A DNA stretch of 64,000 nucleotides from Neiella holothuriorum (GTDB lineage: Bacteria > Pseudomonadota > Gammaproteobacteria > Enterobacterales > Neiellaceae), in assembly GCF_019457915.1 (NCBI RefSeq), contig NZ_JAHZSS010000015.1, positions 1-64,000 of the forward strand, given 5' to 3'. A program made the position numbers and the translations under genes. Position 1 is the first letter of the stretch; each line of letters opens with the position of its first letter. Under the pieces are notes generated by a model. That model saw only the letters and a list, made by a program, of their open reading frames with translations, had not been told where the DNA came from and ran no database searches. This document shows, one piece after another, positions 35,889 through 45,204 of this stretch.

Positions 35889-37145
35889 ATGTCGCAAGAA
35901 ATACACCAAGCGTTAATCACCAATGATGCAGTTGTGCTTGGTCTGCTGGCGATTATTTTGGGTGGTATTTTTGTCACCCACGCAAGCCCACATCCGTTTT
36001 GGCGCCGGTTTTACACCGTTATTCCTGCGGTATTGTTGTGCTACTTTTTGCCGTCGTTGCTGAATACCTTTGGCATTGTCGACGGCCACGAGTCGCGCAT
36101 GTACCACGTTTCAACCCGCTATTTGTTGCCCGCTTGCTTGGTCTTATTGACCATTAGTATTGATTTTAAAGCCATCATTGCACTTGGCCCTAAAGCGCTC
36201 ATCATGTTTTTAACCGGTACTTTCGGCATTGTCATTGGTGGCCCTATTGCCATTTTGCTGATGTCGATGGTTTATCCTGATGCCGTTGGTGGCGCAGGCC
36301 CCGATGCAGTTTGGCGCGGTATGACAACCGTGGCCGGTAGCTGGATTGGTGGTGGTGCGAACCAAGCCGCAATGAAAGAAGTGTATGAAGTGGGCGACAA
36401 GATCTTTTCCTCCATGGTGACGGTGGATGTGATTGTTGCCAATATTTGGATGGCTTGCCTGTTGATGATGGCGGGTCGTGCGAAACAGATTGATGCCAAA
36501 GTGGGCGCCGATAGCTCTGCCATTGAAGCACTAAAAGATAAAGTGGAAGCCTATCACGCCGAGCATGCACGTATTCCTACAGGCACTGATCTGATGAAGA
36601 TTGTTGCTTGGGGATTTGGTATTACCGGCTTAGCCCATTTCGGCGCTGACTTCCTTGGCCCTTGGTTTGCTGAAAACTATCCAGCGCTGAAACCTTATAG
36701 TGTGCACAGTAAGTTCTTTTGGCTGGTGGTGATTGCCACGACTGTTGGTTTGTCGCTGTCGTTTACTCGGGTTCGCCACATTGAAGCCGCTGGCGCGTCT
36801 AAACTGGCGTCTGTGATGATTTATATCTTGGTTGCATCCATTGGTTTGCACATGGATATCACGGCCATCGCCAAATCACCGCAGTATTTTGTGGTGGGTA
36901 TGATTTGGATGGCGATTCACGCAAGTTTGATGTTAATTGTTGCGCGCCTTATCAAAGCGCCGCTGTTCTTTATGGCAGTAGGCAGCCAAGCTAATGTGGG
37001 TGGCGCGGCTTCGGCACCCGTGGTGGCGTCGGCATTCCATCCGTCTTTAGCGCCCGTTGGCGTGTTGTTGGCGGTGTTGGGCTATGCCCTAGGTACATAT
37101 ATGGCTTGGCTTTGTGGCCAGCTGATGCAAATCGTGGCGCCATAA
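35889..37145 (+). CDS. DUF819 family integral membrane protein, 418 aa
   Basis: About ten hydrophobic segments span the protein. GSWIGGGANQAAMKEVYE and GSQANVGGAASAPVVASAF are the two glycine-rich signatures of the DUF819 (YjcL-like) family, arranged as an inverted structural repeat like many secondary transporters. A charged loop (about 195-230) divides the halves. The substrate is not known, and its place between sirB and kdsA gives no clue. AGGAG lies nine bases before the ATG. Confidence 0.88.
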   Translation: MSQEIHQALITNDAVVLGLLAIILGGIFVTHASPHPFWRRFYTVIPAVLLCYFLPSLLNTFGIVDGHESRMYHVSTRYLLPACLVLLTISIDFKAIIALGPKALIMFLTGTFGIVIGGPIAILLMSMVYPDAVGGAGPDAVWRGMTTVAGSWIGGGANQAAMKEVYEVGDKIFSSMVTVDVIVANIWMACLLMMAGRAKQIDAKVGADSSAIEALKDKVEAYHAEHARIPTGTDLMKIVAWGFGITGLAHFGADFLGPWFAENYPALKPYSVHSKFFWLVVIATTVGLSLSFTRVRHIEAAGASKLASVMIYILVASIGLHMDITAIAKSPQYFVVGMIWMAIHASLMLIVARLIKAPLFFMAVGSQANVGGAASAPVVASAFHPSLAPVGVLLAVLGYALGTYMAWLCGQLMQIVAP

Positions 37146-37188
37146 AGTTGGCGAAATTGTACTGACACGTGCCGCGACTAATAAGTAG

Positions 37189-38055
<867 letters not shown>

Positions 38056-38064
38056 TCTAGCCTC

Positions 38065-38096
38065 CGTCGCTAAGCGCAGCAAAGCGCTTGGCGACG
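38065..38096 (+). terminator. Hairpin after kdsA
   Basis: A 13-bp stem (CGTCGCTAAGCGC / GCGCTTGGCGACG, one wobble pair) with loop AGCAAA starts 9 bp after the kdsA stop codon. There is no clear T-run, so it may be a weak or factor-assisted terminator or a 3'-end stabiliser. Confidence 0.6.
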
Positions 38097-38277
38097 ATTA
38101 GTTGCTGCCGTGTTACTCCGCTTCAATTCTCTCCCGCTCGTTTATAACCCGATGACGATTATTACATCGCGATAACATTTCGTGATGCACAGCGTTGCTA
38201 GCCTCTCGCTCCTGTTTTAGAAACAGGTTATGCTCGAATATCATTTTCGCTAAGGATGGATCCGAGAGCATACTTTG

Positions 38278-40797
38278 ATGAAAAAATTGGCTCGCAATCT
38301 GCTGGTAACCTTGTTTACCTTCACCGCATTGATCGTTTTGACAGCCTTCGCTTTGTTGAGTAGCGACCCTGTCATTCAACCATCCAAAGGGCTGGCACCT
38401 GCGGATGTTCGCGCAGCTAAGAACAAAGTTAAAGCGATTCGTGAGCAACTCATTTCTCGGCATTCTCGTGTCGAACTACAACTCAGCCAGCAAGACATCG
38501 ACGCCATCATGGCCGTGGCTAGCTATTCCATTCCCAATGCCCAATTTGGCGGCTCTGTTACGCCCTATGGGATGGCTGTTGCTGGCTCTGTTCGGATCCC
38601 TTTGGGGTTTAAAAGCTATCTAAATGTGTCATGTATGTTACTGCCAGATTTTGACGCAAGTGGCTTACAGGATTGCAAAATCGGCAGCATTCCACTGCCT
38701 TCCGGATTGATTCAATCGACTGCTGTCATGGGCTTTGGCTGGGTTTTTGGTGATGAAGCCAAGAGGACGCTGGATCAAATTATCTCGGGGGCACAATTTA
38801 AGTCGGGCCAGTTGATGCTGGTGGCAGACAAGCCCACTGATTTTCGTGAACAAATTAAAGGCGGCATTCAAGGGTTGGCGAACACGGCCAAAACCATCCA
38901 CCGCCAAGACCAAATCGAATTGGCCACCATTGATGTTTACCTGACGACGCTGCGCACCATGAGCAATAAACCAAGCTCGCTGGCACCTTATGTCCAAGAG
39001 GTGATGAAAACTGCGTTGGCAAGAACAGCCGCTGGTGCCGATCCGGCAGAGGAAAATACCGCCGCGTTGTGGGCGCTGGCGATCAAGTTTGGTAGTTATC
39101 GATTTGCTTCATTGGCGGGGTATGACGGCAAACCTAATGTCGGCAAGCGTCGCTCTGCGGCACTGCAAGGGCGGCAAGATTTGGCGTTACACTTTTTGTA
39201 TTCAGCCATCTTAGAGCAATTGGGGCGAGCCGAGTTGGCCTTCAGCATAGGTGAAATCAAGGAATTGCTCGATGCGAATCAAGGCGGCTCCGGTTATAGC
39301 TTTGCTGACTTGGCAGCGGATAAAGCAGGTTTGAAGTTCTCCGAATGGATTGCTGAAAATGATAAACAAGCGCGACGAGCCCAAGACATGTTGGCCTTTA
39401 GTTCGTTTGAAGAAACCTTTTTCCCATTGGTGCATGATTTGCCTGAAGGCTTTCGAGAAAAAGAATTTAAAGCCATCTTTGGTCAGGTCGGCTCTGCTAA
39501 ATACAAAGCCCTTGCGCAAAAAATTGATGTTCGTATTGATGCCCTTGCGCTTTATTCCGATGGTGATCAAGTAAACCAGCGGCGCGGTTACGCAATGCCT
39601 GTTGAGGCTATTTCATCTGGGCAATGGTTAGTCGTTGATACCCATACCCACACTAAATTCTCTGACGGTAGCCATACCGTGGCAGAAGTTGCCAACAAGG
39701 CCGCCTCGTTTGGTTGTGATGCTATTGCAATTGCCGATCATAGCGATCGTAACTTAAAGAAAGTGGCCAGCCGCGCTTACGTTGATGCCATTCGCGATGC
39801 CGATCTTAACCACCCGCAAATGTCGGTCATCACCGCGTTGGAATGGAATGTACCACCGTTTATGGGGCGCGAGCATGCAACCGTGCTGTTTCCTCAATCG
39901 GCCGATTTACTGGCTCAAATTTCGACATTCAGAAATCGTTACGACAGCTACAAAAAGCGCACCGAAGAAATGTTGTCAGCGAAGCCTGCTCTGACCTTTC
40001 TTGAAGACATTGATGTGTATGGCACGCAACCTGTGGTGTTTTATAACCACCCGAGCCGTAAAACTTTTTATTTAACTGAAATCGTCCATGATATGGAATC
40101 GTGGATGGCTGCCAGTAAGCTGGTCATTGGCATGTCAGGATCACCGGGTCATCAGAAGAAAAAAGGTAAAAATAATGGCTCGTATACCTTCAAACATCGC
40201 ACCGTTGCCGGCTGGGATCCTGCAGTAGCGCGTATTGGCGGTAAGTGGGATGAGTTATTGCAAAAAGGCTTTAACGTTTGGGGAGCTAGGGCTAACTCTG
40301 ACTTCCACAGCACCAAAATGGATTATTGGCCTTGCCAGTTTTCTACAACACATTTATACGCGCGCAGCAATCGTCATAACGACGTTATTCAAGGGTTGCA
40401 GGCTGGCCGGTTCTGGGCCCAGCATGGCCGATTCATCGAATCCTTGGAGTTTTCAGCCAGTACCACTAATGGTCAAACCTTGCAGATGGGCGAAACTGGC
40501 CTCAGCAAAAAGCGCACTGAAGCGATCATTAATGTTGATGTTCAGTTGGCTGCAGCCGATTGGCAGGGCCTAGTACCGCAACTATCAGAATTGGAGTTGG
40601 TGGTGGTATTACCGCATTCCGTCAGAAGTTATCCATTGGAATTTGAAACCTCGCCTATTGGCTCTATTCGTGTTCGATACCCGCTAACCATCACTGCAGA
40701 GTCAACGGTGGTACGCATACGGGGTGTTAGCAAACAGCCTGACCGACGAGATTACTGGTTTTACTCCAACCCGATTCGAATCCAAGGAGCAGGGTGA
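38278..40797 (+). CDS. PHP-domain protein with membrane anchor, 839 aa
   Basis: A single N-terminal hydrophobic helix (about 5-28) could anchor or export the protein. Residues ~30-430 are of unknown fold. From about 450 a PHP-type metallophosphoesterase domain begins with VDTHTHTKFSDGSHT, followed by IAIADHSD, and later FYNHPSRK and GARANSDFHS, giving the histidines and aspartates of the metal site. A beta-rich C-terminal ~110 residues closes the protein. I choose the ATG at 38278 over the TTG one codon earlier. The lipoprotein gene begins at its stop codon (TGATG), so the two are coupled. The substrate is unknown. Confidence 0.8.
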   Translation: MKKLARNLLVTLFTFTALIVLTAFALLSSDPVIQPSKGLAPADVRAAKNKVKAIREQLISRHSRVELQLSQQDIDAIMAVASYSIPNAQFGGSVTPYGMAVAGSVRIPLGFKSYLNVSCMLLPDFDASGLQDCKIGSIPLPSGLIQSTAVMGFGWVFGDEAKRTLDQIISGAQFKSGQLMLVADKPTDFREQIKGGIQGLANTAKTIHRQDQIELATIDVYLTTLRTMSNKPSSLAPYVQEVMKTALARTAAGADPAEENTAALWALAIKFGSYRFASLAGYDGKPNVGKRRSAALQGRQDLALHFLYSAILEQLGRAELAFSIGEIKELLDANQGGSGYSFADLAADKAGLKFSEWIAENDKQARRAQDMLAFSSFEETFFPLVHDLPEGFREKEFKAIFGQVGSAKYKALAQKIDVRIDALALYSDGDQVNQRRGYAMPVEAISSGQWLVVDTHTHTKFSDGSHTVAEVANKAASFGCDAIAIADHSDRNLKKVASRAYVDAIRDADLNHPQMSVITALEWNVPPFMGREHATVLFPQSADLLAQISTFRNRYDSYKKRTEEMLSAKPALTFLEDIDVYGTQPVVFYNHPSRKTFYLTEIVHDMESWMAASKLVIGMSGSPGHQKKKGKNNGSYTFKHRTVAGWDPAVARIGGKWDELLQKGFNVWGARANSDFHSTKMDYWPCQFSTTHLYARSNRHNDVIQGLQAGRFWAQHGRFIESLEFSASTTNGQTLQMGETGLSKKRTEAIINVDVQLAAADWQGLVPQLSELELVVVLPHSVRSYPLEFETSPIGSIRVRYPLTITAESTVVRIRGVSKQPDRRDYWFYSNPIRIQGAG

Positions 40798-42101
40798 TGT
40801 TGTATCGACAAAGGATGGCTAACCTTTTCAAGGTATTGCTTGTTGTACTCCTAGCTGGTTGCTCTGAAGCGCCTGATACTAATAAGGCTAGTGAGGGTGG
40901 TGCAGGCGTTGCTCCTAAAATAAAACTAATACAACGAACGCAGGACGAGGTGCTGGGCACCGTGTTTACGCCAGTTGATTTGAACCGTGAAGTGTTGGTT
41001 GAGAAAATCTCATTTAGCCAATTGCAACTTGACGCAGAGATGGACGCGATATGGGGAGCAACAGGACGCGATGATGCGGGCAACATCTATTTTGGTGTTT
41101 CGAGTCACGGTGGGCAGCAAGGCACTTCTGAACTTTTCAAGTACAACCCATATAGTGGTCAATTCAAATCGTTAGGGGACACTGTCAGCCAACTGACGAA
41201 GCTTGGCCTTGCTCCTTCAGATGTGAAACAAAATAAATTGCATAGCAAAATTATTGCCGCAGATGATGGCTACCTTTACTTTTCAAGTTTTGATGAGAGC
41301 GGCGAATCCCAGCGTAACCTGACGTTACCCACTTGGGGCGGACACTTATGGCGAACGCGCCCTGGCTCGGCTCAATGGGAGCATTTGCTGGCAACCGAAC
41401 ATGCGCTAATCGCAGTGCAAGTGCGCGACCGCTACGTTTACGCACTGGGCTATTGGGGGCATGAATTATTCCAATTCAACATGGTCTCTGGTGAGGTGAA
41501 AACAGTGTCTGTTGGCTCGGATACCGCCCATGTATCCCGCAACTTCCTCATTGACCAACATGCAAATGTCTATATTCCCAAAGTTAGAGAAACGGGAGAT
41601 GGACTTAGCTATGCGTCACTCGAACACTATGATCGCAAACTAAATCATGTCACTAGCTACATAATGCCAAACTACGTATCGAAATCGTGGGACGGTTATC
41701 ATGGCATTACGGGGTATGCTGAAACTCAAAATGGTGACGTTTACTTCGTTACGCAGGAAGGCAGGCTTTATAGGCTCGATTCAACCACGGGCGGGTTGGA
41801 TAAGCTTAAAGAACTGGGTTTCATGCACCCAAAAGGTAACGCATCAATTGAAAGTCTCTTTAGCCTAGATGGCAATCAATATCTTGGTGCAGTAGCACGT
41901 GCCAAAGGCCAAAAGAAGGCTCAGTGGCTTACTTATGATTTAAACCTCAAGCAAGCTACAGCAACGACTTTACCCTCCATTCCCAGTAACCGTCTGATTT
42001 ATGGTTCGGTAACTAGGGACAATGAAGGACATATTTATCTGGTTGGGAGTCATTGGCAGGGGCGTAAGGGCAAGCCTACAGCTTGGAAAATATCTATCTA
42101 A
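40797..42101 (+). CDS. Predicted lipoprotein with beta-propeller-like repeats, 434 aa
   Basis: A signal peptide ends in lipobox LLAGC (Cys22), so the protein is probably a cell-envelope lipoprotein. The mature part contains recurrent units such as DDAGNIYFGVSSHGG, DDGYLYFSSF, QHANVYIPKV, QNGDVYFVTQEG and NEGHIYLVGSHW, a pattern of a beta-propeller of about six or seven blades. It overlaps the PHP gene by one base and is presumably made with it. Function unknown. Confidence 0.78.
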   Translation: MLYRQRMANLFKVLLVVLLAGCSEAPDTNKASEGGAGVAPKIKLIQRTQDEVLGTVFTPVDLNREVLVEKISFSQLQLDAEMDAIWGATGRDDAGNIYFGVSSHGGQQGTSELFKYNPYSGQFKSLGDTVSQLTKLGLAPSDVKQNKLHSKIIAADDGYLYFSSFDESGESQRNLTLPTWGGHLWRTRPGSAQWEHLLATEHALIAVQVRDRYVYALGYWGHELFQFNMVSGEVKTVSVGSDTAHVSRNFLIDQHANVYIPKVRETGDGLSYASLEHYDRKLNHVTSYIMPNYVSKSWDGYHGITGYAETQNGDVYFVTQEGRLYRLDSTTGGLDKLKELGFMHPKGNASIESLFSLDGNQYLGAVARAKGQKKAQWLTYDLNLKQATATTLPSIPSNRLIYGSVTRDNEGHIYLVGSHWQGRKGKPTAWKISI

Positions 42102-42190
42102 TTTAGCCTATTTCATCATTAATCAGTTCTGTTTCGGCAGTCTTTTGCTCTATAATCTCGCCATTAGAAAATGTTATCGGTGAGGTTGCT

Positions 42191-43123
42191 GTGTCCCGTC
42201 GTTTACCACCGCTGAATGCGCTTAAAGCCTTTGAAGCTGCCGCTCGTCATATGAGTTTTACCCGCGCGGCAGAAGAATTGTTTGTGACTCAGGCTGCCGT
42301 CAGTCATCAGATCAAAGGGTTAGAAGAATTTTTGGGGCTGAAACTGTTTCGCCGCAAGAATCGTTCGCTATTGCTAACCGAGCAAGGACAGAGCTACTTT
42401 CAGGATATTAAGGAAGTCTTTACCCAATTAACAGAAGCGACCGAGCGCGTACTTGCTAGTACTGCGAAAGGTGCGTTGACCATCAGCTTGCCACCAAGTT
42501 TTGCCATTCAATGGTTAGTGCCTCGGCTCAATGAATTTCATATGCTCCACCCCGATATTGATGTTCGCATCAAGGCGGTAGACCGTGATGAAGGCTCGTT
42601 GGCGGAAGATGTGGACATTGCCATTTACTTTGGCCGAGGCCGTTGGACTGGCGTGGTGGCCGACAAACTGCATGCTGAATTGCTGGTGACCGTCTGTTCG
42701 CCACAGCTTTTTGATCAAGGCATTCCGCTGGAATCGCCCGCTGATTTGAAGCGCCATGTGTTGCTCCATGACATTGACCGTAAAGATTGGAAAGCTTGGT
42801 TGAAGATGATGAGCATTGAAGGCATCAATGTGAACCAGGGGCCGATATTCAGCCACACGGCAATGGTATTGCAGGCCGCAGTTCACTCGCAGGGAGTGGC
42901 ATTGGTCAACAGTGTTCTAGCTCAGCCAGAGTTACTCAGTGGGCGCTTGGTGTGCCCATTTACTGAAGCATTAACCAGCCAAGACTCTTACTATCTAGTC
43001 TGTGAGCCATCGCAAGCCGATTTGGGCAAAATCAAAGCCTTCCGTGATTGGATGCTAGAGCGAGTTCGCAAAGAGCAGGAATCGATTAAACGCATGACTG
43101 GAGCAAATACAGTTGGCGAATAA
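42191..43123 (+). CDS. gcvA: LysR-type regulator, GcvA-like
   Basis: The N-terminal winged helix (LNALKAFEAAARHMSFTRAA, then VTQAAVSHQIKGLEEFLG) closely follows GcvA, the activator and repressor of the glycine cleavage operon; the effector domain fills the remaining ~220 residues. The start is GTG with GAGGT upstream. Position next to the hydrolase, DUF423 and rlmM genes matches the gcvA-ygdD-rlmM neighbourhood of enteric bacteria, which supports the name. No gcv target operon is in the window. Confidence 0.85.
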   Translation: MSRRLPPLNALKAFEAAARHMSFTRAAEELFVTQAAVSHQIKGLEEFLGLKLFRRKNRSLLLTEQGQSYFQDIKEVFTQLTEATERVLASTAKGALTISLPPSFAIQWLVPRLNEFHMLHPDIDVRIKAVDRDEGSLAEDVDIAIYFGRGRWTGVVADKLHAELLVTVCSPQLFDQGIPLESPADLKRHVLLHDIDRKDWKAWLKMMSIEGINVNQGPIFSHTAMVLQAAVHSQGVALVNSVLAQPELLSGRLVCPFTEALTSQDSYYLVCEPSQADLGKIKAFRDWMLERVRKEQESIKRMTGANTVGE

Positions 43124-43712
43124 ATCATTTGCTCGTATTTTGCTCGCTCACGGCGCAGGTGCTGGTAGTGACTCGGAGTTTATGCAGCAACTGGCTAACG
43201 CGCTAAATCACCATGGCGTGGCGCCTATATTGTTCGACTTTCCATACATGGTCAAAGCGAAAGCGTTGCAGAAGCGACGCCCACCCGATCGTATGCCAAT
43301 TTTACTGAAAGCGATGACAGATCAAGCGGCTCAGCTGCCAAGCGATCTGCCATTAGTGCTGGCTGGAAAATCGATGGGCGGGCGAGTGGCAACTATGTTG
43401 TTAGATGAGCTGGGCGTGCCGGGCATTGCCTATGGTTACCCATTTCACCCTTTGGGTAAGCCGGAAAACTTGCGGGTGGAACACCTGCAAACCATAAATC
43501 AACCGCTCCTTGTTCTGCAAGGCGAACGAGATGGTTTTGGCAAACCGGAAGAAGTTGCGGGTTACTCGTTGCCAACGAATGTTGAAGTGTGCTGGCTTGC
43601 CGATGGCGATCATAGCTTTAAACCGCGCAAAGCCAGTGGCTACTCTCAGTTGGAACATATTGAATTTGCAGCAAAGCGGAGTGCGCAATTTATCCAGGAG
43701 CACCTATGTTAA
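43113..43712 (+). CDS. Small alpha/beta-hydrolase, KANL3/Tex30-like, 199 aa
   Basis: It opens with ILLAHGAGAGSDSEFM, the oxyanion-side motif of this family, has the nucleophile elbow GKSMGG and a likely catalytic histidine in DGDHSFKPRK, so the triad seems intact. The start is TTG, overlapping gcvA by 11 bp; no better ATG lies downstream before the conserved region. It ends 7 bp inside the next gene. The substrate is unknown. Confidence 0.82.
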   Translation: MANKSFARILLAHGAGAGSDSEFMQQLANALNHHGVAPILFDFPYMVKAKALQKRRPPDRMPILLKAMTDQAAQLPSDLPLVLAGKSMGGRVATMLLDELGVPGIAYGYPFHPLGKPENLRVEHLQTINQPLLVLQGERDGFGKPEEVAGYSLPTNVEVCWLADGDHSFKPRKASGYSQLEHIEFAAKRSAQFIQEHLC

Positions 43713-44071
43713 AGCCATTGGCAGCTGTTGGTGCGTTGCTTTGCCTTTTTGCTGTCGCGTTGGGCGCTTATTCCAGTCACGGCGGCGGCATAAGTGAAGC
43801 TGAACGGCGTAGCTTAGAAGTCGCCGTGCGATATCAAATGTGGCATGGATTAGCCATCATACTACTCTCTACTTTGCCCCTTAGCCGGCGTTGGTTAACG
43901 GGCATAGGAAGCAGTTTTGTCTTGGCCATTGTGTTGTTTAGCGGCAGCATCTACGGCTTGATATTCGGTCAATGGCACGCCCTTTGGTGGATGACACCTG
44001 TTGGCGGTAGCTTGTTGATTGGGTGCTGGGCTGCTCTCATCCTTGGTTGTTATATAGGACAACGCAAATGA
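43706..44071 (+). CDS. DUF423 membrane protein, YgdD type
   Basis: A 121-aa protein with four hydrophobic helices, the conserved LGAYSSHG near the end of helix 1, VRYQMWHGLAI and GSIYGLI, as in the DUF423/YgdD family. It is placed directly before rlmM with a 4-bp overlap (ATGA), as in E. coli. Function not known. Confidence 0.9.
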   Translation: MLKPLAAVGALLCLFAVALGAYSSHGGGISEAERRSLEVAVRYQMWHGLAIILLSTLPLSRRWLTGIGSSFVLAIVLFSGSIYGLIFGQWHALWWMTPVGGSLLIGCWAALILGCYIGQRK

Positions 44072-45180
44072 AACAGATCATGTTGTACTGCCGGGCAGGT
44101 TTCGAAAGCGAAACTGGCGCGGAGTTTGCGGCACTTGCCGAAAAATACGAAAACTGGGGTTATGTTCGCGCCAGCAAAGACAGTGGCTTTGCCATTTATG
44201 AAACGTATCAGCAAGAAGATGCCGATGCGCTGTCATTAGTGCCGATCCGGAGCCTGATCTTCGCGCGTCAGTTAATTTTTGGCGATACCATTAATTTTGA
44301 GCCGGAAGATCGCGTTGGGCCGATTTTGGCGCAAGTGGCGGAGCTTGGCCCGTTTAGTGAATTGCGTATAGAAACGCTGGATACCAATGACGGTAAATCA
44401 CTCAATCGCTTGGCTAAAAAATTAAACATTCCGCTTACCAAAGGGTTAGAGAAACAAGATAAGTTGAACCCCAAGGACAATCAGTTACCCGTACTTCATG
44501 TGTGTTTAATCGCTGGAACGCAAGCGTTTGTGGGTACCAGTGAGCCGGGTCGTCACAGCCCCTACCTGAACGGTATTATGCGTCTTCGCGTACCGTCTGC
44601 AGCACCGAGCCGATCAACACTTAAGCTCGATGAAGCACTACTGTCCTTTTTCTCTGAAGCAGAGTTAAAAGCGCGTATGACGTCGGGCATGAAAGCCATT
44701 GATTTAGGTGCTTGCCCCGGCGGCTGGACCTATCAGTTGGTACGCAGAGGTCTATTTGTCACTTCTGTCGATAACGGTTCAATGGCCGAGAGCTTGATGG
44801 AAACCGGGCAAGTTAAACATTATCGCGAAGATGGTTTTGGCTTTGATCCAAAGCGCAAACCAGTGGCGTGGATCCAACGCCAATTCGCCAATGGTAAACG
44901 ATTGCGCTGGCCAGAAAATGCACCTTCAGAGTGGATGGTGTGTGATATGGCGGATAAGCCACGACGAGTGGTTCACATGCTGCTCGAATGGTTTCAGCAG
45001 GGCAATACCCGCAATGCTATTGTGAATCTCAAATTGCCAATGAAAGCGCGCTGGGAAGAAGTACAAACCTGCATGAATATTTTGCGTGATGAGTTGCCAA
45101 CCGGCATGGTGATTAAAGCCAAACACCTGTACCACGATCGCGAAGAAATTACCGTGTTTGTTGGCTACCCGAAAATGTAA
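44068..45180 (+). CDS. rlmM: 23S rRNA 2'-O-ribose methyltransferase RlmM
   Basis: RlmM methylates C2498 of 23S rRNA. The protein starts MKQIMLYCRAGFESE, has a THUMP-like N-domain and a Rossmann methyltransferase core with AIDLGACPGGWTYQL and WMVCDMADKP; the catalytic lysine lies in VNLKLPMKARWEE. The open frame begins 15 codons earlier, but the ATG at 44068 overlaps the DUF423 stop and gives 370 aa against 366 in E. coli. Confidence 0.95.
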   Translation: MKQIMLYCRAGFESETGAEFAALAEKYENWGYVRASKDSGFAIYETYQQEDADALSLVPIRSLIFARQLIFGDTINFEPEDRVGPILAQVAELGPFSELRIETLDTNDGKSLNRLAKKLNIPLTKGLEKQDKLNPKDNQLPVLHVCLIAGTQAFVGTSEPGRHSPYLNGIMRLRVPSAAPSRSTLKLDEALLSFFSEAELKARMTSGMKAIDLGACPGGWTYQLVRRGLFVTSVDNGSMAESLMETGQVKHYREDGFGFDPKRKPVAWIQRQFANGKRLRWPENAPSEWMVCDMADKPRRVVHMLLEWFQQGNTRNAIVNLKLPMKARWEEVQTCMNILRDELPTGMVIKAKHLYHDREEITVFVGYPKM

Positions 45181-45204
45181 TCAGCGCTGCCAGCTGTTCG
45201 CTAT

